This document shows positions 10,366-21,694 of a stretch of DNA of 64,000 nt, one piece after another. A program made the translations under genes and the position numbers. Origin of the DNA: an uncultured Planctomycetaceae bacterium (GTDB lineage: Bacteria > Planctomycetota > Planctomycetia > Planctomycetales > Planctomycetaceae); assembly GCA_903896675.1 (NCBI GenBank), contig CAITYU010000124.1, positions 1 through 64,000 on the forward strand. The letters are read 5' to 3'. Numbering within the stretch: the stretch's first letter is position 1; each line of letters starts with the position of its first letter. The notes beneath the pieces were generated by a model that saw only the letters and a program-made list of their open reading frames with translations, did not search any database and was not told the DNA's origin.

Positions 10366-11529
10366 TCAGCGGGTGTTGAACGTGTTCCTCGGGTCCTCGG
10401 CCGTGCGATACTCCTCGCGATCCATCAGCGTCACCGCCAGCATCGCCATCTGTCGACCACGGAAAACCTCCAGATCCACCTGAACTCCGATGTCCGACAG
10501 ACTCACGAGGTTGATCAGGTGATTCTCGTCCAGCACTTCCACGCCGTTGAATTTCAGAATCACATCGTCCGGCTTCAATCCGGCTCGCACCGCCGGACTG
10601 TTCTTCTGATTGTACACTCGCATGATACGGGCACCGCGAGCCCTGCCGAGCCCCAGACGCTTCGCCGTCGTCTCGTTGAAATCGTTATCCAGTTCCACTC
10701 CCAGATACGCTCGACGCACACGTCCGTGCGATACCAGCTGCTCAAATACCCGCCTCACCATGTTGCTCGGAATACTGAACCCGATCCCCTCATTCCCACC
10801 ACCGTTCGAAGCAATCGCCGTGTTGATCCCCACAACTGTGCCGTACATATCAATCAGCGGACCGCCACTGTTCCCCGGATTGATGGCCGCATCCGTCTGG
10901 ATGAAGTCCTGATTGGTCACCGACTGATCACTGGTGAGCGACAGATCACGTCGCCCCTTGGCACTCACAATGCCCAGTGTCACCGACTGACTCAGTCCGA
11001 ACGGACTGCCTACGGCCAGTACAAAATGACCGATCTTCACTGACTCACTGTCACCCCAGACGGCCGAAGGCTGGCCACCATCCGGAATCTGCAGAATCGC
11101 CAGATCGCTTTCCGAGTCACGATAGGACCTCAGAGGATTCACACGCGTTCCATCAGCCAGGATCACATCGACGGAGGGCAGCTCCGCACCCCGCACCACG
11201 TGCTGATTGGTCACAACAAACAGACCACGGACACCGGCCGATCGCATCAGCACACCGGAACCGGTCTCCTCGACCTTCCGCTCGTTCTCAGAACGAATCG
11301 CCTGAATATGGGCGACCGAAGGCAGCACCTGGTCAGAGACCTTTGAGATGTGTTCACCACTCTGCATCAGCGCCATCGCGATGGATGGTGCCGTCGGACC
11401 CCGATCACCCTCCCGAGGCACAGCGTTCAGTGGCTGCGTCAGTGGCAGCACGCCAAATTGACTCCCGATGGCCAGACCAATGGACAGCAAAGCTGCCGAT
11501 CCCAGCACTGAAATACTTCCGCGCGCCAT
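10366..11529 (-). CDS. trypsin-like serine protease with PDZ domain (HtrA/Deg family)
   Basis: Catalytic triad context TNQHVV / DSESDLAILQ / NPGNSGGPLID and C-terminal PDZ (LGVELDNDF...AGLKPDDVILKFNG). Confidence 0.9.
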   Translation of the reverse strand: MARGSISVLGSAALLSIGLAIGSQFGVLPLTQPLNAVPREGDRGPTAPSIAMALMQSGEHISKVSDQVLPSVAHIQAIRSENERKVEETGSGVLMRSAGVRGLFVVTNQHVVRGAELPSVDVILADGTRVNPLRSYRDSESDLAILQIPDGGQPSAVWGDSESVKIGHFVLAVGSPFGLSQSVTLGIVSAKGRRDLSLTSDQSVTNQDFIQTDAAINPGNSGGPLIDMYGTVVGINTAIASNGGGNEGIGFSIPSNMVRRVFEQLVSHGRVRRAYLGVELDNDFNETTAKRLGLGRARGARIMRVYNQKNSPAVRAGLKPDDVILKFNGVEVLDENHLINLVSLSDIGVQVDLEVFRGRQMAMLAVTLMDREEYRTAEDPRNTFNTR

Positions 11530-11923
11530 CCAGGGATACTCCCTCTGGAGATCTGTTGTTTTCGGCGCGAATCCGTCCGCCTGTCTGCCGTACCTCCTGC
11601 TACCTCAAACCCGTCTGCGACAGGCCTGAGACCGCTGGGAAAATTCATCCTGAATTCACCCACAGCCCCTTCGATATCGATCAGCGATTTCCGCAAAAGC
11701 AAGATGATTCCGGTGGAATCTGCCGAATCCACTCCCCAGCCTGCCAGTTCTGCAGACAGTCGTCAGAATCGACACGTCAGGGACACACGGAACGCTCACC
11801 CGAATTGCACCAGCCAGCACATTCGCAACGCAACAACTCCGCTCAGACAGTTCTCACCAATGATTCCAAACTGCTATGCTGCAGACCCACAGGCCGCCAC
11901 CCAGACTTTCAGGAGATCTTCCG

Positions 11924-12811
11924 GTGCATCCCGACAACGATCCCGATATCGGCGTCATCGGTCTTGGACTGATGGGAACAGCCATCACTGAACGCCTGCT
12001 GCAGTTCGGCTGGAGGCCGCATATCTGGAACCGTTCGCCCGAAAAAATCGGGCCCCTGGTCGAACGCGGTGCCCTCCCCAGCAGTAATCCCATTGCCGAT
12101 TGCCGCCGCGTCATCATCAGCCTGTACTCCAGCGAAGTGGTCGAGGACGTGCTGAGCCAATTTCTGCCCGCTCTGCGTCCCGGACAGATCCTGATCGACA
12201 CCACTACCGGCAGTCCTGAATTCAGTGAACAGCTGGCGGCCCGCCTGCAGCAGTCCGGAGCCTCGCTGCTGGATGCACCCATCTCAGGTTCCAGCGAACA
12301 GACCCGTCGCGGCGAAGCCTGCGTGATTGTGGGTGGCGAACAGGCCTGTTTTCAGCAATGCGGCAGCCTCTGGCCGGTCCTTGGCAGCAGTGTATTCCAT
12401 GTTGGCAAATCCGGCAGCGCCGCTCGCATGAAACTGGTAACCAACCTCGTACTGGGACTCAATCGCGCGGCCCTCGCCGAAGGCCTCGTTTACGCCGCGT
12501 CCCAGGGCATCTCCACCTCAGCCGCACTGGAAGTCCTCCGCGGCAGCGCTGCCTACTCCCGCCAGATGGACACCAAAGGCTCAAAAATGATCGCCGCTGA
12601 CTACTCAGTTCAGGCTCGTCTGTCACAGCACCTCAAGGACGTACGCCTGATCGTGGACACCGCTGCTGCCTCCGGACTGTCGCTGGCCCTGACCAATGCT
12701 CACCAGCAGTTGCTGGAACAGGCAGAAACCCTCGGGTTCGGAACCAGCGACAACAGCGCTGTCATCGAAGCCGTGCGCGCTCGACAAAAACTCCCCAACA
12801 CACCCCTGTAA
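11924..12811 (+). CDS. NAD(P)-dependent oxidoreductase, 3-hydroxyisobutyrate dehydrogenase family
   Basis: IGVIGLGLMGTAITERLL, DAPISGSSEQTRRGE, GSAARMKLVTNL; GTG start at 11924 with AGGAG upstream. Confidence 0.88.
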   Translation: MHPDNDPDIGVIGLGLMGTAITERLLQFGWRPHIWNRSPEKIGPLVERGALPSSNPIADCRRVIISLYSSEVVEDVLSQFLPALRPGQILIDTTTGSPEFSEQLAARLQQSGASLLDAPISGSSEQTRRGEACVIVGGEQACFQQCGSLWPVLGSSVFHVGKSGSAARMKLVTNLVLGLNRAALAEGLVYAASQGISTSAALEVLRGSAAYSRQMDTKGSKMIAADYSVQARLSQHLKDVRLIVDTAAASGLSLALTNAHQQLLEQAETLGFGTSDNSAVIEAVRARQKLPNTPL

Positions 12812-13018
12812 ACCCCTGCAGACCGATACGCCGGCGAAGCGGGCACACCTGTCAGCCAAAATGTCACTCCACAACCTGCTCCCCGCTCCCCCACAACTGT
12901 GGCGTACCATCGACAGTACCTGGGAATTCTATGGTCCCTCTGTTAAAACCGCAGCCGTATCAGCTTTCCCACGACCGTGATCCGCACCACCTCCACTGAC
13001 CTGCCGGAGTGTTTCTGC

Positions 13019-14668
13019 ATGCTGCTTCGCACCCTCACCGCAGCCCTGCTGCTCTTGCCCACCACCGCACTGGCGCAGTCTGACAGCGCACCCCCCTCCG
13101 CCTACTGGCCACTCCGCGATTCCCCGGCAAACACCCTGCAGCCAGCGGCCCCGGTCACTCTGCGGGGAAAAGCAACTGTGACCGACGCGGCCGACTTCCC
13201 CGAAAGTGGATCATGGATCGAAATCCCCGCCAGCCACGCACCAGATCCCGGCACCGCAGATTTCACAATTACCGCAAAAGTTCACTGCCCGCCAAATGAC
13301 GGCCCCAGTGGCGATATCGTCAGCCAGTACGATCCCGCCACTCGCCGCGGCTTTCATCTCACGCTCAAGACGGCTTCCGGAGTCACCTCCAGTCAGGCAT
13401 CTCTGCGGCAACTGCACTTCGGTATCGACGACAACCAGCTTTCCCCGTGGACTGATCATGGCAGACCCGGCAACGCCCTGCTGGGATTCGCCATGGCGGT
13501 ACATAACAACACACTGTTTGTCGGAACCTGCGAACCCGACGCCGGTCAATCCGGACGCGTCTACAGGCTTGATGCCAACGGTCAGTGGATCGACTGCGGA
13601 GCACCCGATCAGTCAAACAGCGTGACTGCCATGGCAGAACTCGCAGGTCAGCTTTACGTCGGCACCGGAAAGTATCGCGTCGCCGGATCCAGCCTGCCCG
13701 AATCACCCAACACCAGCCCTGGTGGTCGAGTCTTCCGGCGAATTGCCGATGATCGCTGGGAAGACTGCGGGCAACTTCCCGGAGTCGAAGCGATTGGCGG
13801 TCTGGCCGTGTTTCAGGGACGACTGCACGCTTCCTCACTCTACAAACCCGCTGGCTTCTTCCGACTGGAGGAAAACGGCAGCTGGACCGCATTACCGGTT
13901 CCCCAGGCCACCGCCCCGGACCCAGGCACCTCAGCAGACCGCCGCGTGGAGGCCATGACCGTCTGGGAAGGAGCTCTCTACGCTGGCAGTTATGACGGTG
14001 GATATGTCTATCGCTGGGATGGTACCAGCTGGACCGACCTCGGCAGACTGGGTGACAACACTCAGACCTACTCGTTCGCACAATACGACGGACAACTGCA
14101 CGTCGGCACGTGGCCCAGTGGCCGAGTCTATCGATATGCAGGGCCGCAGCAGTGGGTGGACTGCGGACGACTGGGGGAAGAGCTGGAAGTCATGGGCATG
14201 CTGGTGCACAACGGCAGACTGCTGGCCGGCACACTGCCGCTGGCCGAGATGTACCAGTACGAGGGAACTGCGAAGTGGCAGAAACTGACGCAGCTGGATC
14301 GGACTCCGGATGTCAAGTACCGCCGCGCATGGACGCTGGCTGAGCTGCATGGTCGCCTGTATTGCAGCACCCTGCCCTCCGGCCACATCTGGTCCGTCCA
14401 GGCTGGTGCTTCCGTGCAGCACCACGCAGCCTTCCCGGATGGCTGGCACGACATTGCTGCCGTGCGAACCGGAAAGCAACTGCTGCTGTACATCGATGGG
14501 AAACAGGTGGCGAAAGCCGACATTCCCGGAGGCAGGCCCATCGATCTGCATTCCACCGCACCACTGCGAATCGGCGCAGGAATGAATGGCAGTCTGAATG
14601 GAAGATTGAGGGATCTGCGGATTTACCCGCGAGCATTGACGGCGACTGAGCTGCAGCCGCGCCAGTGA
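13019..14668 (+). CDS. secreted protein: LamG/ConA-like halves flanking a beta-propeller-like repeat region
   Basis: Signal peptide MLLRTLTAALLLLPTTALA; 6-7 repeats of VYR...W.DCG...G.LYVGT; C-terminal LLLYIDGKQVAKADIPGG...GRLRDLRIYPRAL. Confidence 0.75.
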   Translation: MLLRTLTAALLLLPTTALAQSDSAPPSAYWPLRDSPANTLQPAAPVTLRGKATVTDAADFPESGSWIEIPASHAPDPGTADFTITAKVHCPPNDGPSGDIVSQYDPATRRGFHLTLKTASGVTSSQASLRQLHFGIDDNQLSPWTDHGRPGNALLGFAMAVHNNTLFVGTCEPDAGQSGRVYRLDANGQWIDCGAPDQSNSVTAMAELAGQLYVGTGKYRVAGSSLPESPNTSPGGRVFRRIADDRWEDCGQLPGVEAIGGLAVFQGRLHASSLYKPAGFFRLEENGSWTALPVPQATAPDPGTSADRRVEAMTVWEGALYAGSYDGGYVYRWDGTSWTDLGRLGDNTQTYSFAQYDGQLHVGTWPSGRVYRYAGPQQWVDCGRLGEELEVMGMLVHNGRLLAGTLPLAEMYQYEGTAKWQKLTQLDRTPDVKYRRAWTLAELHGRLYCSTLPSGHIWSVQAGASVQHHAAFPDGWHDIAAVRTGKQLLLYIDGKQVAKADIPGGRPIDLHSTAPLRIGAGMNGSLNGRLRDLRIYPRALTATELQPRQ

Positions 14669-14682
14669 ATGCGGCTGCTGAA

Positions 14683-14715
14683 ATAAAAAAGGCGACCGGT
14701 ATTCGCCCGGTCGCC
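14683..14715 (-). terminator. intrinsic terminator downstream of the primary-type sigma factor gene
   Basis: GGCGACCGG/CCGGTCGCC 9-bp stem (14691-14699 / 14707-14715) followed on the minus strand by TTTTTTATTT. Confidence 0.85.
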
Positions 14716-14743
14716 CTGATCTTCTGCTGACGCACCGAAGCTG

Positions 14744-16453
14744 TCACAGCAGGCTGGCGTCTTCCACGTCCACAGGCTCTTCTTCAATCACTGGCAACTG
14801 GGCCGTATCATCAACATCCACGAAGCCCTTCAGGTGAATTGCTCGAGTGTGATGCTGGAGCTTCTTCAGGGCCTTGCTTTCAATTTGACGGATACGTTCG
14901 CGAGTCACTTTGAAGATGCGTCCGGTTTCTTCCAGCGTGTAACTGTAGCCGTCGCCCAGACCATACCGCAGCTTGATGATTTCACGCTCACGGTAAGTCA
15001 GACTTTTCAGCACATGATCAATCTTGTCCCGCAGCATCTGCTTGGCTGCAGATTCAGCCGGACTGCTTTCATGGTTGTCTTCCAGAAACTCGCCGAAGCT
15101 GCTGTCTTCACTTTCACCGACCGGAGTATCCAGACTGATGGGATGCTTCCAGGTCTTCATGATCCGCTCAGTTTCCTCAATGCTCATACCCACCGCTTCG
15201 GCCAGCTCTTCATTGCTGGGCTCGCGACCGGTGGCCTGGCGAATTTCTTCCGCCTTGGCTTTCAGCATCGAGATGCTCTGGAACATGTGCACCGGAATGC
15301 GGATGGTGCGAGCGTGATCAGCAACGGCCCGGGTAATTGCCTGACGAATCCACCACGTGGCATACGTCGAAAACTTGTAACCCCGACGGTACTCGTACTT
15401 CTCCACACCACGCATCAGACCGGCATTGCCTTCCTGAATGAGGTCCAGGAAGCTGAGCCCACGATTGCGATACTTCTTGGCAATCGAAACCACCAGTCGC
15501 AGATTGCCGCCAGACAGCTTCTGCTTGGCATCCGTCCAGCCCTGCATACGACGTCGAATTTCCCGACAGCGTCGCAGAAACTGGTCCGGCGTCTCGAGGA
15601 GCATCTGGACGTATTCTTCCAGTTCCCGTTCCAGCGCCTCACGTTCCGTGTCGGCCGTTCGCATGCCCCGCAGGCAGGCGATCTCATCCTGCAACTGCTC
15701 GATACGCTCTCCGATCTGCAGCATGCGCTTCATCACCGGCTGCAGGCGGTGAGTCCTGACGCTGAGTTCTTCGCAGAGTGTGCACATCTTGCGACGACGG
15801 ACCAGGATCTGCTCACCCAGAGAAGCACGTTCGCGGGAGCCTTCGGGCAGAGTTCGCCAGTGCAGGAACTGGTTCTTGTTGACTTCCATCAGGTGCCTGA
15901 GCGTCCTGAGGTTGGCCTCCATGCGACCCTCAATCTGCTCCTTGCGGACTTCCTCAGTTTCCGACGTTCGCAGGGTTCGCTCAAAAGGCAGCTCGCCCCG
16001 ACGAACTTTCTCGATCGTTTCAACGGCGATGTTCAGAGCAAAATCGGATTCCAGCACGTGCCGACGCATACGCTTGCGAGTTACCTCGATCTGCTTCGCA
16101 AGAAAAATCTCACGGTCCCGCGTCAGCAGCGGAATGTTGCCCATCTGGCTGAGATACATGCGGATGGGGTCACGCGAGGACAACGCAGAAGTTTCAGGAC
16201 CCAGCAGTGCTCTGGCGGTACGCTCGGCCTGAGCCTGCTTCACCTCTTCTTCCACCGGCTCAGGCTCGAGCCTGATGTCCGGATCTTCAATGAAGTCCAG
16301 ACCTGCTTCGTCCAGTGCAATGATCAGGCTGTCAACCATTGCCGGATCGCCCCCTTCATCGGGGAGCCACCCATGGGCCTGCTGGACGGTCACGAAACCA
16401 CGATCCCTGCCCCGGTCAATGATCGCCTTCAATCCGGTATTCAGACGATACAC
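14744..16453 (-). CDS. rpoD: RNA polymerase sigma factor, RpoD/SigA family
   Basis: RNLVV-type [59 protein letters not shown]; region 4 [28 protein letters not shown]. Confidence 0.92.
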   Translation of the reverse strand: MYRLNTGLKAIIDRGRDRGFVTVQQAHGWLPDEGGDPAMVDSLIIALDEAGLDFIEDPDIRLEPEPVEEEVKQAQAERTARALLGPETSALSSRDPIRMYLSQMGNIPLLTRDREIFLAKQIEVTRKRMRRHVLESDFALNIAVETIEKVRRGELPFERTLRTSETEEVRKEQIEGRMEANLRTLRHLMEVNKNQFLHWRTLPEGSRERASLGEQILVRRRKMCTLCEELSVRTHRLQPVMKRMLQIGERIEQLQDEIACLRGMRTADTEREALERELEEYVQMLLETPDQFLRRCREIRRRMQGWTDAKQKLSGGNLRLVVSIAKKYRNRGLSFLDLIQEGNAGLMRGVEKYEYRRGYKFSTYATWWIRQAITRAVADHARTIRIPVHMFQSISMLKAKAEEIRQATGREPSNEELAEAVGMSIEETERIMKTWKHPISLDTPVGESEDSSFGEFLEDNHESSPAESAAKQMLRDKIDHVLKSLTYREREIIKLRYGLGDGYSYTLEETGRIFKVTRERIRQIESKALKKLQHHTRAIHLKGFVDVDDTAQLPVIEEEPVDVEDASLL

Positions 16454-17074
16454 ACAATTCCCCTTAAATGCAGCGTGGCCTTCCAGATTTCAATCACCGC
16501 CAACAGCCGGATCCACAAACCCAGCCTGACAACACGATCACCGCAGAGCACCCGACAGAACACCGGTGAACACGATGATCACTGAAATATGAAAAACCAT
16601 GAGGCCCTGCGACCTCAATATTCCTAGACGAGTGTCCGTGCCTCCGTGTGAGACACACGCATATCTGATCACAACCCCGCCACCAGAGGTTCAACCACTG
16701 GCAGCTTCAACTTACGGCGAATTCGACCGCCCGCACTTCACGCTGAACAGCATACCGGCGAATTCCAAAAATCAATCCTGCACGCTGGCAAAAAAATCAG
16801 GTTCGCGGGAATCGCAGTCACCCCGAAACAGTCGGGAAAACATCGCGTGCCCGTGGAAAAATCCCGCCAGATTCACTGCTCAGTGCGGATTATTCGCTGT
16901 TCATCACAGAACGTCAACTTTTCCAACCACTTCCAAACCAGATTCCGCAACGTTCCCCAAAACACCATCTGCACCCACCCCAAAACCAAAACAGGCCACG
17001 CAAAACAGCATCTCGCCGCTTCGCATGGCCCGCTTGCCACTGTCTCTGATTCGCAACACGACCGCTGCCTGGGC

Positions 17075-17572
17075 TCAGCCGTTCACGGCGTACTCCGCAT
17101 CCGCATCTGCATCCGCATCCAGATCGATATCCGCATCCAGTTCAATGTCCCCCAGCAGCTCGCCGGACTCATACGCCGTCATAAATGCACGCCGATGATA
17201 CTCAATCTGCTCACTGGGAGTATTATTGCGGATATCCGCATCCGTCAGCACAAATCGATCCGCATCAGCCTCTGCAAAGAACATCCGGAACCACAGCATT
17301 TGCCGGACATTCGCCTGCGGCCGAAACAGAGCAATCTCCAGTCCCGACTCATACCACTCAAACAACATCCCGAAAAAACCGCTCGGAATGTACTTCACCG
17401 TCGTCAGATCCACACCCAGCGAACGAAAACCGTCCTGCTGAATCAGTCGGTTGAGCACGTCACGCAGCAGCGCCAGATCCGCCCCGTCCCAGATCTCCAT
17501 GTCGTCCAGCTGCACAACCGCCGTCTGACCGTCCACCCGGCAGCTCAACCGCTGCTTGTTTCGTGTGCTCAT
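17075..17572 (-). CDS. STAS-domain protein (anti-sigma antagonist-like) with acidic C-terminal tail
   Basis: LDDMEIWDGADLALLRDVLNRLI...LGVDLTTVKYIPSGFFGMLFEWYE; tail LDADIDLDADADADAEYAVNG. Confidence 0.7.
   Translation of the reverse strand: MSTRNKQRLSCRVDGQTAVVQLDDMEIWDGADLALLRDVLNRLIQQDGFRSLGVDLTTVKYIPSGFFGMLFEWYESGLEIALFRPQANVRQMLWFRMFFAEADADRFVLTDADIRNNTPSEQIEYHRRAFMTAYESGELLGDIELDADIDLDADADADAEYAVNG
17095..17137. repeat. imperfect hexamer CCGCAT/GCATCC tandem repeat within the STAS gene
   Basis: ccgcatccgcatctgcatccgcatccagatcgatatccgcatcc; encodes the (DA)n tail on the minus strand. Confidence 0.85.
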
Positions 17573-17958
17573 GAGCCTGACTCCTGAATTTCCTGGGCCG
17601 GGAAGTGCACTGCATCCACCGAATGCAGTCCTGTCTGCTGCCCAAAATTACCCGCCGGAATTCAGTTGAAAAGATCAGCTGCATACCTTCACCACAAAGA
17701 ATTTCGGTCTGCCGTTGCGTTTCGGAGATTGTTGATTCGAGGCACCAGAATTCGACCCGCATGATGCCTTTCGGCAACGCTCGGAATGAAGATTTTTCCG
17801 CACATCACATGTCGCAGGCTGCGGGACTTCGGACAACTCGCCTTAACTCGGACTCCGCTTTTCGCCACAATCCGCCCCCGGCAGCGGAAATTCGTCCCTG
17901 CACCCCGGTACCCCGGACCAGACTCATGCAGCTACCAACCCCCGCAAAGGACCCCGCC

Positions 17959-18219
17959 ATGTCGTGGAAGCAGCTGTTTTTACTGATTCTGACCATCTGG
18001 ACAGCAGAAATCTTCACCCGGCTGCTGTTCGATGCCCTCGTCACGCCCCGCATGGAATACATGACCTACTATCTGGAAACCGACAAGGACGGTGATTTTC
18101 GCGGCAGTAATGTTGTGCACGACGTTGGAGCGCGCGGCTGGCAACTGGTCAGTGCTGTCCCCAACCCGCAGAATTCACAGGAAATGATCCTGTTCTTTCA
18201 GCGTCGCGTCCTGTACTGA
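17959..18219 (+). CDS. small membrane-anchored DUF4177-like protein
   Basis: MSWKQLFLLILTIWTAEIFTRLLFDAL followed by MEYMTYYLETDKDG...GARGWQLVSAVPNPQNSQEMILFFQRRV. Confidence 0.7.
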   Translation: MSWKQLFLLILTIWTAEIFTRLLFDALVTPRMEYMTYYLETDKDGDFRGSNVVHDVGARGWQLVSAVPNPQNSQEMILFFQRRVLY

Positions 18220-18226
18220 GAAAGAC

Positions 18227-19666
18227 TCAGCCCGACACTGTGGCCTGCTGCGGCCCGCCCAGCAGCTTGTCCACATCATTGCTGACTATCACGCCGTAAT
18301 TCACGGCCCCCAGCCAGCCTGACATGATGATCCCCACACTGCCGGCATGATACAGCCCATGCACCTGCTGCGGCAGATCACGACTGACCTGCAAACCTTC
18401 AAACTTCGTCCCGAACGATGCCCCGGCGGGATGACGAGTATACCGCTGGAACGTCAGCGGTGTCGCCGCCTCCACATGATCCAGCACCTGCCGCACGTTC
18501 GGTACATACTGCTGCAGACAGTCCAGCGTCGTCTCAATCAGGTCCCGCTTCGCCTGCTCATACTCCTCTTCAGACAAACACGCCCAGTCCTCGTAACGCG
18601 CATTCGTGGAACTGACGATCAGCCAGCGATCGCTGCCAGGGCGAGTCTCCGGGTAGTAGAAGCTGAACGTACGACTGCTGACGTCACGGCTGAGCATCGC
18701 GTTGATGTCAAAACCACGATGCTCGGAATGAAACAGCAGATCACCGCAACCCGGATCAAAACCCTCGCCACGACGCAGCGCCATGTAGACCTGACACGAG
18801 CTGTTGTTCAGCCGCACCGCCCGCGCTGAATCCACAAACTGCCGATCAAAATGCTGCTCTCCTGCCAGCTCCAGAATCGTACTGCGAATACTGGCATTCG
18901 AAACCACCGCCCGACAGCCGATCCGCCGTCCATTCACCTGCACCGCCTGCACCCGCCGATCCGGACTGACCTCGATCCGCTCCACCAGACAGCGAACTCG
19001 CAGATCCACTCCGTTCTTCAGCAGCTCGTCCCGCATGCGAGTCACGAGGGAGTCCGTACCGCCCTGAAACGTGTACACGCCCTTCTGCATGAAATTGGAG
19101 AACACAATTCCGTAGGTGATCGCCGGATCCTCCAGAGTCGATCCGTTGGCGTACGTGATCGGTTCCATCAGCATCCGCACCACGTCATCCCGACCCGGAA
19201 AAAACTGTTCAAACAACTGCCGCGTCGTACGCGACTGCTCGTCGTAAAAGTTCATCCCGCGAGCCGTATCAAAAAACTGCTGTACCGTCTCAGGCAGAAT
19301 CCCGAATCGCTCAATCAGCAACCGCGTAAAATCCTCCCGATTGAAGGTCGTCCGAATCGAAAACTGAGGATTTTCGAAACGAATTCCCTTCAACTGCACA
19401 ATCGAATCGGCAATGTCCTGCGACCAGTACTTGCGGCAGCTTTTGATCATCCCATACGGAAATCCGTGCAGGGAAATGTCAAAAATATGGCCCCGCGATC
19501 GCTTGAACCACGTCGCCATGCCCCCCAACTGATAATGGTGCTCCAGCAGCAGCACACTGTACCCCTGCCGCGCCAGAATATTGGCAGACGTCAGACCGGC
19601 CAGCCCGCTGCCAATCACAATCACGTCGTAGAAATCCCGGGCACCCTTCAGAAAATCACGAGCCAT
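18227..19666 (-). CDS. FAD-dependent phytoene desaturase/carotene isomerase-like oxidoreductase
   Basis: [39 protein letters not shown] and C-terminal [29 protein letters not shown]. Confidence 0.85.
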   Translation of the reverse strand: MARDFLKGARDFYDVIVIGSGLAGLTSANILARQGYSVLLLEHHYQLGGMATWFKRSRGHIFDISLHGFPYGMIKSCRKYWSQDIADSIVQLKGIRFENPQFSIRTTFNREDFTRLLIERFGILPETVQQFFDTARGMNFYDEQSRTTRQLFEQFFPGRDDVVRMLMEPITYANGSTLEDPAITYGIVFSNFMQKGVYTFQGGTDSLVTRMRDELLKNGVDLRVRCLVERIEVSPDRRVQAVQVNGRRIGCRAVVSNASIRSTILELAGEQHFDRQFVDSARAVRLNNSSCQVYMALRRGEGFDPGCGDLLFHSEHRGFDINAMLSRDVSSRTFSFYYPETRPGSDRWLIVSSTNARYEDWACLSEEEYEQAKRDLIETTLDCLQQYVPNVRQVLDHVEAATPLTFQRYTRHPAGASFGTKFEGLQVSRDLPQQVHGLYHAGSVGIIMSGWLGAVNYGVIVSNDVDKLLGGPQQATVSG

Positions 19667-19891
19667 GCAGTTTCCGCGTCTTTCGGCTGTCTCTGAACAG
19701 GACAATACTGCCGAACAGCCGCTGCGGCCGCCCGGAATTCACCCCACCCCCCTTCCTACCCATTCACTCACGCAATCTCAAGCCGATCCGCCCGCACTAA
19801 CCAGTCTTTACCCGATTTGAAATCCTGTAATAGAATACCGAGTCAGCAGCCGGAATTTGTCCGGCATCCCCACAACAGATTTCGGTGAACC

Positions 19892-21667
19892 ATGATGAAA
19901 CTCATCACCCGCCTCACTTCCACACTCGCCCTGCTGTTCCTCTGCACCAGCCATTCCAGCGCCCAAACCCCTCAGGACTCCCGGATTACCATCCAGCACC
20001 CCGGTTTCGAGGTGCTCAAGAAAGATCTCAAGTCCCTGCTGGACCTGGGAACACCCGCAGAACAGAAACAGTGGTCAAATATCGAGGATTTCATTGATAC
20101 ATTTGTGGCCGGAATCGACAGTAGCCGACCATTCCAGGTGCAGCTGCTCGCCGGCATGACACCCTCCGGATACCTCGCCGCACTGCCGCTCGATGGTGGC
20201 TTCCAGACCTTCCGCGACAATGTCGAAGGACTGGGCTACGAACTGAAACGCGACGCCAAAGACACCTCGCTCTACCAGTTCAATATGACCCTCGATTCCG
20301 AACAGGAATCCACTCCCGGAACCGAAGCCGTCGAAGATGTGGGCTGGATGCGAGTCCTCTCAGATGTTGAATACCTCGTGCTTTCCATGTCCTCCAGGCG
20401 CAGCAGCCTGCCACCGCTGAAGGAACTGACACTCGCTGCCAAAACCGGCGATTTCGCCGGTGGCACCGCCGCTGTCATGCAACTGACAAATCCGGATGCC
20501 ACAGAAGCCGGACAAAAGCACCGTCGCACCATTTTCGCCGGCAATCGCAGGTCCACCATGGATGCCCTGAAGAAACGCCCCGACGAAACTGCAACCCGCT
20601 TCGAAATGCGAAAACTGTCCAGCAACCTGATGCTGGATGAGGTGGAACGAGCCGCTGCCGAATCAGAGGATCTGAAAATCTCCATGCAGATGGATCATGC
20701 CACCGCAGGAGCCCCCAGTCTGAGCGTTGAGGGTGACCTTGTCGCCATTCCCGGTACCGGACTGGCCACCGCACTGCAGCAGTTCAACTCACGCCCCGAT
20801 GCCTTCGCCGGCATCACCCGACTTCCCGGTTCGGCCCTGTCACTGCGCATCAATCACCCGGTTGACGACATGCGCAAAGCCGGTATGGTCTCCTTCCTCA
20901 ACCTCGTCCGCGACGAAATCTCCGCCAAGCTGAAAAATGTCAGTCAGCGACCAGCCTCCGAAAAGGAAGCCATCGACAAAGTCGTCACCGACATCACCAC
21001 GCATCTGCGTTCCGGCATCGAATCCGGCTGGATGAACGTCTTCGTTGAATCCGTTCCCGACGGCAAGGGAGGCTTCACCAGCATTGGTGCCTACAACGCC
21101 GCCAATGCCGCTTCACTGACCGACATCCTGCCACGCATGAAGGACATGCACCCCGGCACACAGGTCGAACTCAACGTCGACAAAGTGGGCGATTATGCGA
21201 TTCATCGAGTCCAGTTGGGTGAAGGTCTGCTGGACGTCTTTGATCGACTGTTCGGAGTCCGCCGCGACACCTTCGTCGCTGTCGGCAGTGACTACGTCTG
21301 GCTGTCCTCCGGTGACAATGCTCTCGAGTCGCTGAAAAAGTCCCTCGCCACACTGGCCCCGCCAGCAGCCACCCCCGCTGCCGTGCACCTCGAAATCACA
21401 ATGCTGCCATGGGCCCGTCAGATGAACGACTTCTACAGCAAACAGACACCCCCGAAGGAACGTGAAGCACTCTCCGCATGGAAAGCTGCCGAACGCAGTC
21501 GCGCACGCGGGCTGGAAGCCTTCGAAAAAGGCAATGATTCCATCGTTGTTGATGTTAAAGCAGAAGCCGGTCACCTGCTGACCTCCGTCAGACTCGACAC
21601 CGGCATCCTGCGATTCATCGGCAAGGAGATGGCAGCCTTCTCCAAAGAAAACCTTGAAGCCGAGTAA
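19892..21667 (+). CDS. secreted hypothetical protein (591 aa)
   Basis: Signal peptide MMKLITRLTSTLALLFLCTSHSSAQ; no family recognised with confidence. Confidence 0.75.
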   Translation: MMKLITRLTSTLALLFLCTSHSSAQTPQDSRITIQHPGFEVLKKDLKSLLDLGTPAEQKQWSNIEDFIDTFVAGIDSSRPFQVQLLAGMTPSGYLAALPLDGGFQTFRDNVEGLGYELKRDAKDTSLYQFNMTLDSEQESTPGTEAVEDVGWMRVLSDVEYLVLSMSSRRSSLPPLKELTLAAKTGDFAGGTAAVMQLTNPDATEAGQKHRRTIFAGNRRSTMDALKKRPDETATRFEMRKLSSNLMLDEVERAAAESEDLKISMQMDHATAGAPSLSVEGDLVAIPGTGLATALQQFNSRPDAFAGITRLPGSALSLRINHPVDDMRKAGMVSFLNLVRDEISAKLKNVSQRPASEKEAIDKVVTDITTHLRSGIESGWMNVFVESVPDGKGGFTSIGAYNAANAASLTDILPRMKDMHPGTQVELNVDKVGDYAIHRVQLGEGLLDVFDRLFGVRRDTFVAVGSDYVWLSSGDNALESLKKSLATLAPPAATPAAVHLEITMLPWARQMNDFYSKQTPPKEREALSAWKAAERSRARGLEAFEKGNDSIVVDVKAEAGHLLTSVRLDTGILRFIGKEMAAFSKENLEAE

Positions 21668-21694
21668 TCCCCAGAGACTTCCGGACCCGTCGCC

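Noticed and set aside
14834-16585. 583-aa plus-strand ORF
   Set aside because: Runs fully antisense to the well-supported RpoD-type sigma gene; open frame is a by-product of GC-rich codon usage
19849-19865. 6-bp hairpin GCCGGA-ATTTG-TCCGGC just upstream of the secreted protein at 19892
   Set aside because: Short stem easily expected by chance in GC-rich DNA; no U-run or supporting context
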